Below are positions 1 through 10,788 of a stretch of 64,000 nt of DNA, one piece after another. A program made the translations under genes and the position numbers. How positions within the stretch are numbered: position 1 is the first letter of the stretch; each line of letters starts with the position of its first letter. The notes under the pieces are model-generated. The model had not been told where the DNA came from. It saw nothing but the letters and a program-made list of their open reading frames with translations, and searched no databases. This stretch comes from Hermatobates lingyangjiaoensis (Eukaryota; Arthropoda; Insecta; Hemiptera; Hermatobatidae), in assembly GCA_026182355.1 (NCBI GenBank), contig JAPFBL010000607.1, forward strand, positions 85,511 to 149,510. Reading direction: 5' to 3'.

Positions 1-214
1 ATGGCTTATAACATTCTAGATCCATGCTCAACTTAGTTTGAACTCAGGTAATATAGATAAGTTACGTTCAACACAATCCAGATTGTAGACGCAGTTACAG
101 GAGGTAATAATATCGATCAACTAAAGAGAAATGGGTGTGAAAGAAAGTGACGGAATTAAAACTGGGAAGGAATACCATTCAATGTATTCCTCTGTGTTTA
201 TATATATATAAATT

Positions 215-419
215 TTTAAATTACACAAAGCACGACACAGAAAAGAGAATACAAAGAAAACTTACAGAATTCAATATTTCGAACTTCGACGTGGGGAGAT
301 CTCTCTCACTTCGTCCTCTCTTCTAGTCTAATCCTGATGACGAACAACAGTTCGAAATATTGAATTCTGTAAGTGTTCTCTTTATTCTTTTTTCTGTGTC
401 GTTCTTTGTGTAATTTAAA

Positions 420-420
<1 letters not shown>
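215..420. mobile_element. Foldback element, family L
   Basis: Imperfect inverted repeat: the left arm (about 215-290) is the complement of the right arm (about 345-418). The outer edges are TA-rich. The right arm holds a hammerhead-like core at 334-361; the left arm is cut off before it. A second right-arm piece lies at 10372-10460. No coding capacity. Read as a pair of Penelope-like terminal fragments by analogy with families B and K. Confidence 0.6.
334..361 (+). ncRNA. Hammerhead-like core, family L
   Basis: CTGATGA, an extra C, stem II GAAC/GTTC with loop AACA, GAA, self-complementary ATAT, then T. Stem I is weak, with 2-3 scattered pairs. Core residues are intact. Activity is not shown. 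Confidence 0.5.

Positions 421-452
<32 letters not shown>
421..452. repeat. (TA)n microsatellite
   Basis: About 16 TA units between foldbacks L and C. Such tracts border nearly every foldback arm in the window. Confidence 0.95.
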
Positions 453-455
<3 letters not shown>

Positions 456-720
456 CAATATAGACAAAGAAACATAGAGAAATCAAAAGAACACACTTAC
501 AGTCTCTAATTTTTGGTTTGAACCGTCTTTAGGAGAGATAAGAGAGGGAAACCAAGCGCACTTGGGAGGGAGTGCGCTTGGTTTCCCTCTCTTATCTCTC
601 CTGAAGACGGTTCAAACCAAAAATTAGAGACTGTAAGTGTGTTCTTTTGATTTCTCTATGTTTCTTTGTCTATATTGAACTATAATTGTCCGTTTTTGAT
701 CGTATTTCCAACGAAAAAGT
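453..720. mobile_element. Foldback element, family C, copy 1
   Basis: Arms 453-562 and 572-680 are near-perfect reverse complements around a roughly 9-nt spacer. The right arm runs on to the next (TA)n tract at about 720. Both arms carry the family C hammerhead-like core (minus 501-537, plus 597-630), and both are decayed: the left reads CTAAAGA, and in both GAA has become AAA. Other copies are at 22920-23205, 48120-48376, 10170-10250 and 61118-61225. Confidence 0.75.
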
Positions 721-738
721 GTATATATATATATATAT

Positions 739-902
739 ATAAGATGTAATTTTTTTTTTGAGGTTTGAGGTCCAATGATTTAAACTAGTCCTTTCGCCGA
801 CGTTTCGACATATATTTATGTCATCTTACGATAAAACGTCGGCGAAAGGACTAGTTTAAATCATTGATCTCAAACCTCAAAAAAAAAAAATTACATCTTA
901 TA
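739..902. mobile_element. Foldback element, family M
   Basis: Arms 739-805 and 835-902 are inverted copies around a spacer of about 28 nt, with (TA)n on the left. A GCGAAAGG segment resembles the GAAA part of the other families, but there is no CTGANGA, so no ribozyme is called. Confidence 0.65.
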
Positions 903-943
903 AATATTGGGTCAAGAAAACAATTCAGGATGTATATATATAT

Positions 944-1280
944 AGGTGTGTTCTCTAATCGGGGTTCGGTCAATTTTACAGGGTAAAAAATCAAACTCTC
1001 GTTGCCAACGTTTCGGTTTTATTTAAAACCTTTTTCATAGGCCTACAAACAAAGGATTATAAGAAATCACATATCAACATTAAACATATACACAATATGA
1101 AAATGGATTGTTACAACTTATGAATATTACAAGCAAAAATATTTCAGAGATACATAAAACAATATTATTTACAGAAGTAAAGAATTTTTTAACTAAGAAA
1201 ATGAAATTTACATTATATAAAGGAACAACACTGTTAACCGGACAAAACCTTCGACTAGACTAGACAGTCTAGTCTAGTTA
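944..1280 (-). mobile_element. Solitary arm, family E, with internal insertion
   Basis: Single left arm of family E. It starts at (TA)n near 943 and contains the degenerate hammerhead-like segment at 1003-1042. About 130 bp not found in the other E copies (1043-1175) interrupts it before the arm resumes. It ends in a short palindrome of TCTAGTC type. Confidence 0.6.
1003..1042 (-). ncRNA. Degenerate hammerhead-like core, family E
   Basis: On the minus strand stem I TGCC/GGCA, stem II GGTTTT/AAAACC, GAA, ACGT and T are present. The CTGATGA box reads CTATGA, which amounts to loss of the invariant G5. The same lesion is in the readable E and F copies (10650-10689, 54672-54712, 48575-48615, 48780-48822, 55321-55362; 8711-8750 has further changes), so it is a family trait. 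Probably inactive. Confidence 0.45.
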
Positions 1281-1344
1281 TTTATTTTTTACTGCAATAA
1301 CAGTTGAATATTTTTTTTATATTTTTCAATTTTTAATTGAATAT

Positions 1345-1412
1345 TTTAGGACTCCACGAAACACTGAACCCGCGAAAACTGAACCGTGAACTGGCGAGGG
1401 TTTACTCTATTT
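1345..1412 (-). mobile_element. Tigger/pogo-like terminal remnant
   Basis: Read on the minus strand the block has CCCTCGCCAGTTCACGGTTC followed by TTTTCGCGG and CAGTGTTTCG, the pattern of Tigger-type (pogo, Tc1/mariner superfamily) terminal inverted repeats. No partner end or transposase was found. From memory of the family consensus, not from a search. Confidence 0.4.
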
Positions 1413-2447
1413 TATCGATGTTCTCAAGCTGGCAGGTGTTGGTGACACTGTAGTGGATAACTAAAATCTTTTACAGCAGCATACAAATCAAACTGTTCAA
1501 TCCCTTTCTTTCAATCAAAATACCCTCAAAATGGAACAACCACATGGCTTCCCCTCGCAATCGCTGCATTCATTATCACTATCAGTTTCATGCAGTATTG
1601 TTAGAATCAAGTGAGGTTAGTGTGATTAATATTAGAAACAGACTGAAAAGTCAAATCTTGAATACTGCTATGCATACAAGGTGAGTTCCTTTCAAAGATG
1701 GGTAACGGCCGAAACCGGTCGAACAACTCCTGCAGCAATATGCAGAAATTGACGCCTTATTCTGTTTCTAATATTATCAGTTTTATTAAGGATTCTAAAT
1801 AAATTCACCTTGAAGTCTAAGTACAAGTCTTGCAATAAACCACGATGAAAGTCACTAGTATACTACTACCGCATTCTTTCTCTTGAAAAGTGTATCGGTT
1901 CATACATATCTTTTTCAGAAATAAACGATATATTACTACCCGTCTACAGTAATCTGCCTTTCAGACTGAATATGTTGTTTCAACAATTAATTACATAATA
2001 TAAGATCATATATAATATATTGGTATTGTTCTTTTTAGGGAAAACTTACACAACTCAATATGGTTTTGCAGTTTTAAAGGATTCTTAAAAATTTTAAGAA
2101 ATGTTATTCTTTTTTAACGACATTTTATCTTTTTCATGAGAATTATTACTGAAGACATTAATCTATACTATTTAAAGATTTCAAACTTTTAGAAGTAAAA
2201 AATTTAAAAAGTAGAAGATTTCAGTCACCCTATCTTGCGGGTTGATTTTTGCTCTAGTCCTTTAGTATTAACGTCTTACAATTTAGTAAGAAATTCAGAG
2301 TGGGACTATGAACTTTCAACGAAAACAACAGGTTTTTTTTAGATTCACACTCGAACTAAAAACGAGTTATTTTAGTTAAAATACCTTTCACACATTTCTG
2401 AATTTCCTACTATGGTTTAGAGTTTAGTCATAGATTTTTCTTTCATG
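1413..2447. other. No gene recognised
   Basis: AT-rich sequence without a long reading frame or clear repeat. It may hold decayed transposon sequence. Confidence 0.5.
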
Positions 2448-2449
2448 TA

Positions 2450-3027
2450 CAGGGTGTCCATAAAGTTCATGTGCAGTTTAAAAAAATTATAACTTTATTC
2501 GTATTTACGATAGAAATAATCTGTAAAAAAGATTAGAAGGAAGTAAACCTACATTTTTTAAGGTTTTATTCTAAAAATAATTTTTAGTTTCCACAGTCCT
2601 CCATTATTAGCAATATAGAGGGTAATACGCTTTTGCAGTTTACGGAAAACATGCGCCAACTGATTTACAATAATCCGTAAAATCTTATTAGTTATTTTAG
2701 CTTTCAAATCTTCAAATGAACAAGATTTAGATGCATACACAGTTGTTTCCACATACCCCTATAAGAAAAATTTAACAGAGTCAAGTCTGGTGACCGTGGA
2801 GAGAATTAAATGATCCACCTCTTCTGATTCATCTGTTAGGAAATTCGTGATTTAGAGTTGTTTAGAAGAGGTTACCACATGATGGAGGTTAAGTGAATAA
2901 AATTTCAATAAAAGTTTAAAAAATATAGATTTAATTCTTTCTAATCCTTTTTATAGATCATTTCTATCCCAGCTACAAATAAGGGTATATTTTTTTTAAA
3001 ACGCACACGGACTTTATGGACACCCTA
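2450..3027 (-). mobile_element. Mariner-like DNA transposon remnant
   Basis: The terminal inverted repeats are AGGGTGTCCATAAAGT at the left and its complement at the right, followed inward by further similarity (CATGTGC / CGTGTGC). TA dinucleotides at 2448-2449 and 3028-3029 are the expected target-site duplication. The minus strand carries a decayed transposase C-terminus. At about 577 bp it is far shorter than a full mariner (about 1.3 kb), so it is internally deleted. Confidence 0.8.
2558..2890 (-). pseudogene. Mariner transposase C-terminal remnant
   Basis: Minus-strand translation gives STVTRLDSVKFFL, a stop, GYVETTVY, then SFEDLKAKITNKI and RKLQKRITLYIANNGG. This is the order seen at the end of mariner-type transposases: the RSPDLxPxDFFLWG block with the last catalytic Asp, the K..VY segment, a helix of LKxRI type and a closing NGG. 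The SPD tripeptide is changed and an in-frame stop is present. The upstream DDE residues and the DNA-binding domain are missing. Non-functional. Confidence 0.65.
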
Positions 3028-3029
3028 TA

Positions 3030-3868
3030 TTTGCTATGAAACTTTACATATAGCTACTTGTAAATTGTAGCCAATATAGGAAATTCTGTCACTGCTTTGG
3101 TATATCTACTATCTATCAAATCATCGTTATTAATAACAATCAAAGAATGATGGAACATTTTCCTCGCAAATTCTCTGCTTTATACAACCTATTTACAGAT
3201 ATTATCCATCTTTCAGAGTGAACTTTCAAATACAATATTGTTTAACTGTGAAATGAAAGCAGTCGTGTGAGGAAGAAAATGTGAAAGTTAAGATGCTTCT
3301 TTTTCTTCTCCAATTGTCACTAACAAGCTCTATTGGTCTAAGAATAGTAATATAACTATTTTCCTTCACTAATAGGAAGCTTGTTGTTCAAATCTATATA
3401 AATAACTTGACTAATTTCAAGTTATCTTTAAGTTTTATACAATAGATAAACCGAATCAACCTTTAGAAAACAATTCTGTCTGTTTGTTTGTCCAAAAAAA
3501 ATTTGTCATAAGCAAATTCAGCGAACATAAGTCATAGCGAGCTGAAACTTTGACAATAGAATTGTGTATGTCTAACTCAAAATCTAAGGTTTGAATGAAT
3601 TGCGAATTCAACGTCAAAGCGACGTTATGGACTTTTAAACTGTGTTTTACTAGCTACAGAGAGATATAGCTAAAAATATATAGTTGTATTTACTGTAGCA
3701 AGTAGGTTTTGTAGTTGAGTTTAATTTCTTTTGTGTTAATTATTTCTTATTCAATTCCTTACATTTTAATTCTTATTCAATTTAATTTCTTAATTTGCCC
3801 GCATTAAATAAGTGAGTCGTACCTATCCACGTGCTAAATAAGAAGTATGCCTGGGATAAAGTGAAATT
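3030..3868. other. No gene recognised
   Basis: AT-rich spacer between the mariner remnant and the satellite. I see no reading frame or repeat that I can name. Confidence 0.5.
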
Positions 3869-4668
3869 TGAGGTCAGTATTTAAAACTGCAAAAAAAGTA
3901 AAAGAAATCTAGATCTAATAGCAGTTATGTACTGTACTAATAATTATATTTACTGCAATTCTACGATTTCAGCTCAGTATCTAAAACTGCAAAAAGTAAA
4001 AGAAATCTAGATCTAATGGCAGTTATGTACTGTACTAATAATTATATTTACTGCAATTCTACGATTTCAGCTCAGTATCTAAAACTGCAAAAAAAGTGAA
4101 AGAAATCTAGATCTAATGGCAGTTATGTACTGTACTAATAATTATATTTTCTACAATTCTACGATTTCAGCTCAGTATTTAAAACTGCAAAAAAAACTAA
4201 AAAAAACTCTAGATCTAATGGCAGTTATTGACTGTACTAATAATTATATTTTCTACAATTCTACGATTTCAGCTCAGTATCTAAAACTGCAAAAAAAAAC
4301 TAAAAAAAACTCTAGATCTAATGGCAGTTATGTACTGTAGTAATAATTATATTTACTGCAATTCTACGATTTGAACTCAGTATCTAAAACTGCAAAAAAA
4401 AAAACTAAAAAAAACTCTAGATCTAATGACAGTTATGTACTGTACTAATAATTATATTTGCTGCAATTCTACGATTTCAGCTCAGTATTTTAAACTGCAA
4501 AAAAAGTAAAAAAATCTAGATCTAATGGCAGTTATGTACTGTACTAATAATTATATTTACTGCAATTCTACGATTTGAACTCAGTATTTAAAACTGCAAA
4601 AGAAGTAAAAGAAATCTAGATCTAATGGCAGTTATGTACTGTACTAATAATTGTATTTGCTGCAATTC
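3869..4668. repeat. ~100-bp tandem satellite, about 8 units
   Basis: Each unit contains ATCTAGATCTAAT, then GCAGTTATGTACTGTACTAA, an AT stretch and CAGCTCAGTATCTAAAACTG followed by an A-run. Starts of the ATCTAGATC anchor are near 3907, 4005, 4105, 4207, 4310, 4415, 4514 and 4614, so periods are 98, 100, 102, 103, 105, 99 and 100. The length differences come mainly from the A-run. A short open frame inside is a by-product of the repeat. Confidence 0.9.
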
Positions 4669-5419
4669 CCGAATTTCTAATAATATTTTGGAATACCACA
4701 TATCAGCCCTGAATTTTTAAAAAAAAACACGACAAAGATGGGTACATCTGCTTGTTTGATATAAATTATAGTATTGAATGAAAAATATAAATTATATTAT
4801 ACGAAAAAAATGAAATTAGTGGTCAAAAAGAGAGAATAAGGTGAAGAGGACTTTTTGTTTGTTAGCACCATACGGTCTACATATCGCTGCACTAAATATA
4901 ACCACAATTGGTATTTTATTACTGGCCAGACAGGGCGGCCTTTACTAGACCAGAGGGGAAGAGACTAAGTAAGGCAATTAACTCCCAATTGGACATCATG
5001 TTTTATGCCTCTCGGCAAATTAAAACACCCGGCTTGTCTGGCATCTGGTGTTCCTGACTCACTTGAAAAGAACCTCATCTGAGCCTTTATTCATAAACAA
5101 GTTGACCCACTTAAATACCAGACGCGGAAATCGACCGACCTCCTCATATTGTCATTTATTTTGAATACCAATATTAATTATTTATGGAAACACAATAGTA
5201 ACCTCCAATCCCATATGGTCGATTTCAACAAACAAAATTTATTTCTTAACCATTATTTTATATAATGTTCTACATAAATACATACATTTATATATACATA
5301 AATATATACATCAATGTATAATCTACAAATAAATAAAACATTATTTATATAAATAATGTTTTATATAATGGGTTAATAGCAACTCACAAGGCTACGGGTT
5401 GTATATATATGTATATATA
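4669..5419. other. No gene recognised
   Basis: Contains a moderately GC-rich patch (about 4925-5150) and AT-rich palindromic stretches near 5270-5370. No protein family or repeat could be assigned. Confidence 0.4.
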
Positions 5420-5423
5420 TATA

Positions 5424-5602
5424 GAGTCCCGCAGGAAGGTACAGTGCTCGACTCAACAGGAGTTCCTACGGAGCTCTTCGCCTCCTGATGACGACGATGG
5501 TCGAAATAAGGAAGAGAGTTATTCCTTTGTCTATCTGTGTGCTACCTTTTTTTTAATTGGTTTTTTATTTAAAAGTCAGCTGGACCGTTCAATTTAATTT
5601 TA
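5424..5602 (+). mobile_element. Solitary right arm, family B, copy 1
   Basis: Carries the family B landmarks in order: GAGTCCCGCAGGAAG, the core at 5479-5518, then GTCAGCTGGACCG near the outer end and TATATATATT. In other copies the same end reads GTCCGCTGGACCG, a small hairpin. The core keeps CTGATGA, stem II GAC/GTC and GAAA, but ATATC has changed to ATAAG, so stem III is lost. Confidence 0.65.
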
Positions 5603-5611
5603 TATATATTA

Positions 5612-6395
5612 TAACAAACACTTTTTCTTTTTCTCGGAGTTTGGTCAGGATAAATATATGGAATCACCTTTTTGCCCACGTTTCGTCTTTATTTCAAGAC
5701 ATCTTCAGGGCTATAAACTAACAAAAAAACAATAAACAATGGACATTTGTCATTTCTGCTTTAGAAACATCATAAACAAATTGAAAAAAGAACTTACTGA
5801 AGGCTGGGTTCTGTTACATTACAACAACCGTTAACTTTCATTACATGTGCTGTTCCAAGCGACATATTAATGAAATACTGTTTTCTTTTTAGTACAATCA
5901 TATATATATACACATATAAAAAGATTTCACATAAACACGTGAAACAACAATCAATGATCAAACCATATTTCTTATTGTTTACCACAAACCAATGTTTTCC
6001 CATTTCTTATTGTGGTTTGATCATTGATATACACATATATACATATACACATATTATAATATATATCTATTATAATATTATATATTATAATATGTGTATA
6101 TGTATATGATTGCACTAAAAAAAACAGTGTTTCAATAATATATCGCTTGGAACAGCAAATGTAATGACAGTTAACGGTTGTTGTAATGTAACAGAACCCA
6201 GCCTTCAGTAAGTTCTTTTTTCAATTTGTTTATGATGTTTCTAAAGCAGAAATGACAAATGTCCATTGTTTATTGTTTTTTTGTTAGTTTATAGCCCTGA
6301 GGATGTCTTGAAATAAAGACGAAACGTTGGCAAAAAGGTGATTCCATATATTTACCCTGACCAAACTCCGAGAAAAAGAAAAAGTGTTTGTTAAT
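5612..6395. mobile_element. Foldback element, family G, long arms
   Basis: The largest hairpin in the window: arms of about 290 bp (5612-5905 and 6105-6395) match over almost their whole length. The loop of about 200 bp contains a small family A foldback fragment (5918-6035) and a (TA)/(TATA)-rich palindrome. Hammerhead-like cores lie at 5674-5711 minus and 6294-6331 plus. Confidence 0.85.
6294..6331 (+). ncRNA. Hammerhead-like core, family G
   Basis: Stem I GCC/GGC, CTGAGGA, extra T, stem II GTCTT/AAGAC, GAA, ACGT, T. The mirror copy at 5674-5711 (minus) reads CTGAAGA and has G instead of T after ACGT, which would block the cleavage position. Confidence 0.55.
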
Positions 6396-6434
6396 ATTTT
6401 GTGGTCAAGAAAACAGTACCGTATTATGTATATA

Positions 6435-6742
6435 TATAAATTAATAATCAACAATAACTCCTGATATAATGCATGAATTAAACACCACAATAAACAAATA
6501 TATATTAATTACAATGCTCTAAGGCCTTTCGTTACAACATCAAGCTAATGACATTAATGACCATTGTTCATTAAATTTCCATATAAGCTCTTTATGAGTG
6601 CACTTTCAATAATATTTCTCCTCCTTCCTGAAGGTACAAAAATGAATTCCTTTTAATTAATATATATTTGTTTATTGTGGTATTTAATTCATATAGTATA
6701 TCAAGAGTTATTGTTGATTATTAATTTATATATATATATCAT
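6435..6742. mobile_element. Foldback element, family H, copy 1
   Basis: Arms of about 75 bp: 6435-6510 matches 6665-6742 reversed. The core at 6514-6546 (minus) keeps GTTGTAAC, GAA, AGGCCT, T and AGAGC, but the CTGATGA box is damaged. Outward translation of the left arm on the minus strand gives VVFNSCIISGVIVDY, a stop, then FIYIY, resembling the PLE-like N-terminal peptides of families V and K. The fuller copy is at 54872-55160. Confidence 0.65.
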
Positions 6743-7825
6743 AATATATCTTGTAATTAGTTTGATTTGTCTCTTCATTTTTTTCAAATTGTCTAATTTT
6801 TCTGATTAATATAGTTTTTGAGAGTTTTGTCAAATTGGCTGTTAGGATAAAACCATTATTTATGAAAACCTGTTTTAAATTTTCTACCGCTCTGTTGAAG
6901 TCCTTCAGAGTACTTTCAAATCGTGTCCCTTTTGCATCTTAAAATATGAAAAAATTCAAAGATAAGATTTTTGATTGATGAATATATAGATAAGTATAAA
7001 GAAGGGGAACACTGACTTATTCATCGAGACACCTTAATAATTGATTTCTACAATTGGTTTAATTGAAAACAGTTTCAATTTATGATTACTTTCGATTCTT
7101 TTACTGTTCCATAATTTATTGAACGATTTTTTACAACAAATATTAACGTGGTATGCATTACTGCTAGTCCGGTTTGGTATACTGCAGCCGGGAACTACAA
7201 AGTAGAAATGAAAGAGCAAATATAAGAATGACCCGATTATGCAATTTAAATGCAAGTATGCACCAACAAGTTCAATAAAGCCGACTGCACTGGCAAGTGG
7301 ATGTTGGAACTTAATTGAGCTGTGCAATTAAAGGTGACCGCCCCAATGACCTGCTTCATCTCTGGGGCGCGCGCTCTCAACGCCTTATTGTCGGCGAAAA
7401 CAGGCCCAATTAAAGTGCTTTCTTAGAATCTCCTCATGGCCTCTACTATGGTTATTACTTCTAAATAGGCTCCCCCCTACTTCTTTCATCTTTGCCGATT
7501 TCCAGTGTGACATCTTTCTCTCGACAAAAGTCGTAAATAAAGCTGGAGCACTATTATAGGGGTCATATTGGAGAAACTCTCTTAAGAATCGCTTAGTCTC
7601 TTATTGTTTCTATCCGGTTCTTTAGCAATAAAGCCATTCACTCCGGCAATAAATTCCAAATCACCAACAAACTAACGCATTGAAATTTTTGTATTTCAAA
7701 ATTTTAAGCCAATTTAAGTTTTTAAATATCAAAACTAGTGCATGAAATCTTAGAATATATTAAGAAAGTAAAGTAATAAGCTTACTGTTTCCTTTGTTCT
7801 AAGAAATAGTAAGATGATGTTATAT
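6743..7825. other. No gene recognised
   Basis: AT-rich with one more GC-rich patch around 7330-7460. No family recognised on either strand. Confidence 0.4.
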
Positions 7826-8115
7826 ATATATAACAAGATTTCATATAAACACGTGAAATAACAATTAATTATCAAACCACAATATGAAATGGGAAAAAAA
7901 GACTAAGGTCTTTCAACCGTAACAAGTGGTCTTCGTCAGAGTCAAAAACCCAACTGAAACACTAGATGCAGAATACATCAGGTGAGGGGTTGTGATAAGT
8001 GGGAGGGAAGAGTGGTATTTTAAAAGGGTGAAAGCGCAGGAAAGGACAAATGCCCAGAAATGGATGTTTGAGGAAACAGGAGTACAGTAAGAAAGAGTAA
8101 AAAACTATCCGCTAG
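7826..8115 (-). mobile_element. Solitary family A terminal arm with upstream PLE-type UTR
   Basis: On the minus strand it ends with the family A terminal segment (7826-7900), preceded by the core at 7901-7943. Unlike the foldbacks, sequence on the 5' side of the core runs on without inversion for about 170 bp (7944-8115), which I read as 3' UTR. The stem III palindrome is mutated (AGACCT). Confidence 0.5.
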
Positions 8116-8163
8116 CTGTTAACCCTCTTAGAAGATAACATACATACTATTTATATATGTAAA

Positions 8164-8168
8164 CTAAC

Positions 8169-8222
<54 letters not shown>
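8164..8222. repeat. (AC)n microsatellite
   Basis: About 28 CA units after a short ACACAT stretch. Confidence 0.95.
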
Positions 8223-8225
<3 letters not shown>

Positions 8226-8624
8226 ATATGAAGTTGAGAGTAACATAATGAATGTATAGTAGGTACGTATTATTATAACAGTATTTATGTATGATATTGA
8301 TATTAGTAATATATTTTTATTTTAAATGTTTCAAACTATTATTTAATGTTTTAATGATGCTATATGCATTTGTCGAGTTCTGTAAACACTTATCGATACA
8401 AGTATTATATGTTAAAACTGGCTAAGAGGGAAGGGAAGACAACTTAGAGGTTTTTCACTTTACGCGGTCAGCTCTAGACCCCATTAACTGCGATAATTGA
8501 GTGATCACTGTATATTGAACAATCAACGTCTAAACCACAGTAAGAAATCAGAAAAAAACTGATCAGAAATCACCGTTTGATTATATGAAATAATCAAACA
8601 AAAATCAAAATTTCTTATCAGAAA

Positions 8625-8790
8625 TAATATATCAACCGTTTGATAGAATAGGTATGTTCTCTAATAGGGATTCGGTCAATTTTCTAGGATAAAAAAATCA
8701 AACTCTCGTTGCCAACATTTCGGTTTTATTTAAAGCCTTTTTCATAGGCAGAAGTAAGAATTTTTTAACTAAGAAATAATGTTTCAATAT
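8625..8790 (-). mobile_element. Solitary arm, family E, copy 2
   Basis: Outer family E segment (CAACCGTTTGATAGAATAGG) through the degenerate core at 8711-8750 and the first 40 bp beyond it. No inverted partner. The palindrome is decayed (ACGT to ATGT). Confidence 0.6.
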
Positions 8791-9179
8791 TAGTTAGGCT
8801 CTGCCGTAGACTACTCGTTTTTGTTGAAAGATTTCTGATTTCTTACTCTATACTTTTATTTTTACTTCACTTGTTTATTGTGAAAGCTTGTTATTAAATG
8901 ATATATAGATATACTTGGAAATATGTATTATTAGTTTTAATAGTAATATTATCCGTCATATCTCGTATAGTGTCTGGAGAGTTCGTCCGGTTTCGGGTCT
9001 TTCTGGTTCTCATCTTCAAGAACAACTGAGTGTGGATTTCATGTTTCTTATAATAAGCAATGAGATCATTAAACCCATGGTGTCTACATAGTTAACTCTA
9101 TTATATAGAAAACATTATCATAGGCATGATGGACAATATGTATAAAATTAAAATTACAACTAGAAAACGCAAAAATACA

Positions 9180-9530
9180 AAAAAAAAAAGAAGGGGACTA
9201 ATACACACGATTTACGATCATTTCGGCTGTCTTGCCGTTGTCAGGAAAGGAGAAAAATAAAAAGGGGAAGAAACGAAGGAGAGGAGACGTGATTGAGTCC
9301 CCCGACAGATACAAACCGATACAACTTATATATATATAAACTAGAATGTTCAAAAGAACACATAGAAAAGAAATCACTGAACTCACTACTATATTTCGAT
9401 GTCCTCGTCGTCAGGAATAGATGTGAATCACTCCAAAGGCTGATAACGACTGGCTTGGCGTTCGAACCGAAGAACTCAAACAGTGTAGCCAACTTTCAGA
9501 GACAAGGAAGATAAAGAGATAAAAGCCAAA
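9180..9530 (-). mobile_element. Two family R terminal arms with hammerhead-like cores
   Basis: Two related minus-strand arms. The first core (9212-9246) has CTGACAA, C, stem II GGC/GCC, GAA, then ATGATC. The second (9388-9418) has CTGACGA, C, a 2-bp stem II, GAA and ATAT; its downstream side ends at (TA)n near 9327. The first is probably inactive because G8 is changed. Confidence 0.4.
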
Positions 9531-9561
9531 TATATACATGTATGTATATATATATATATTC

Positions 9562-9849
9562 CACTTAATTAAACGAAACACGATCCGAACTGGACACAAT
9601 ACGAGTTCAAAATTCAAAAAATAGTAACACACAGAGTAAGGAAACACACTTACAGACTCAAATTTTCGGGTAATCCTTCTTCAGGAGAAAAGAGAAAGGG
9701 AGACCAAGCACGTTGTAGACGCAATGGCAAGGTTGCGTGCTTTGTTTCCCTTTCTCTTTTCTCCTGAAGACGGATTACCCAAAAATTTGAGTCTGTAAGT
9801 GTGTTTTCTTACTCTGTGTGTTACTCTTCTTGAATTTTGAACTCGTGTA
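9562..9849. mobile_element. Foldback element, family D, copy 1
   Basis: Arms 9586-9715 and 9730-9849 are inverted copies with (TA)n on both outer sides. The left core (9656-9689 minus) reads CTGAAGA, A, GG/CC, GAA, AATT, T, GAG. The right core (plus 9771-9793) has lost G12 (CCC then AAA). Further copies: 23518-23640, 31005-31140, and 56459-56686 with 60929-60962. Confidence 0.8.
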
Positions 9850-9862
9850 TATATATATACAT

Positions 9863-9982
9863 ATTAGTATACTTTGGTAGCAGTCCTTCGGATATGCATG
9901 CTTTGTTGAACACGACAGAGTAGTTCCTGTCTATAAGTTTCTTCTCAAGACCTTCGATTTGCCTAAAAACAGCTTTTTCGTC
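9863..9982 (-). pseudogene. Penelope-like N-terminal peptide fragment
   Basis: Forty open codons: DEKAVFRQIEGLEKKL, then IDRNYSVVFNKACI, then SEGLLPKYTN, followed directly by TA-repeat codons (YIYIY). The charged amphipathic helix followed by C-I-x-E-G-L-L-P-x-Y-T-N matches my memory of the N-terminal region of Penelope-like ORFs just before the reverse transcriptase. Related peptides occur at 47587-47712, 55546-55614, 55767-56021 and 56330-56449. Truncated on both sides. Confidence 0.55.
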
Positions 9983-10092
9983 TTTAAAAACGAAATGCTG
10001 TTTTTAGGCAAATCGAAGGTCTTGAGAAGATACTTATATGGTAGACAGGAACTACTCTATCGCGTTCAACAAAGCATGCATATATATATAAT
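9863..10092. mobile_element. Foldback element, family V, carrying PLE-like N-terminal coding sequence
   Basis: Arms 9863-9985 and 9988-10092 face each other across only a few bases. The minus-strand left arm encodes an uninterrupted 40-residue peptide (see the next entry). The right arm repeats it with an extra insertion. The outer edges are (TA)n. Confidence 0.75.
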
Positions 10093-10169
10093 ATAACCAA
10101 TGAATGTGAAATCTTTTTATATTGGTATATATATACTTTTTCCATGAAAATACGACATATATAGTAATG

Positions 10170-10460
10170 TACATAAAGAAGCATAGAAAAATTTAGAATA
10201 CACACTTACAGTCTCTAATTATTGGTTTGAACCGTCTACGGGAGAGAAAAGAGACGAAAACAAAATGAACTGATTCAGAGACGCTTGGAGACCAACAATG
10301 GTACGATGTTATGGGGGACCAGTCACATAGAATAAGCTATGTGACCAACAGAAAGGTAACAAGAGTTACGAACAACAGTTCGAAACATTGAATTCTGTAA
10401 GTGTTCTTTTTATTCTTTTTTTTGTGTCATGCTTTGTGCAATTTAAAGTTTTGTAGTCCT
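10170..10460. mobile_element. Mixed terminal arms, families C (left) and L (right)
   Basis: 10170-10250 is a family C left arm with core at 10211-10246 (minus; the box reads CCGTAGA). 10372-10460 is a family L right arm that starts just inside its core (ACGAACAACAGTTCGAAA). The 120 bp between them belongs to neither. Confidence 0.45.
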
Positions 10461-10501
10461 TGTGGACCGTTTCTTATATTTAGTATATATATGTATATAC
10501 A

Positions 10502-10621
10502 TATAAAGATTTCACATAAACACGTGAAATAACAATCAATGATTAAACCACAATAAGAAATGGGAAAACAAGACTAAGATCTTTCAACCGTAACAAGCGG
10601 TCTACGTCAGAGTCAAAAACC
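10502..10621 (-). mobile_element. Solitary left arm, family A, copy 2
   Basis: Family A outer segment followed by the core at 10572-10614 (minus; CTGACGT, so A9 is changed; AGATCT intact). It ends at CCCAACTG, where family E sequence begins within a few bases. Confidence 0.7.
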
Positions 10622-10625
10622 CAAC

Positions 10626-10788
10626 TGGTAAAAAAATCAAACTCTCGTTGCCAACGTTTCGGTTTTATTTAAAACCTTTTTCATAGGCAGAAGTAAGAAT
10701 TTTTTAACTAAGAAAATGAAATTTACATTATTTAAAGGAACAACAATGTTAACCGGATAAAACCTTCGACTAGACTAATAAGATGTCA

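Noticed and set aside
453..680. Foldback pairs considered as CRISPR-like or attC-like structures
   Set aside because: Arms are inverted, not regularly spaced direct repeats, and the genome is eukaryotic.
739..902. Hammerhead-like core in family M
   Set aside because: GCGAAAGG is present, but there is no CTGANGA box or stem II at the right distance.
8975..9030. Possible core on the minus strand (CTTGAAGATGAGAACC ... CCCGAAACCGG)
   Set aside because: The box is not CTGANGA, no stem II pairs well, and ACCGG is not a palindrome.
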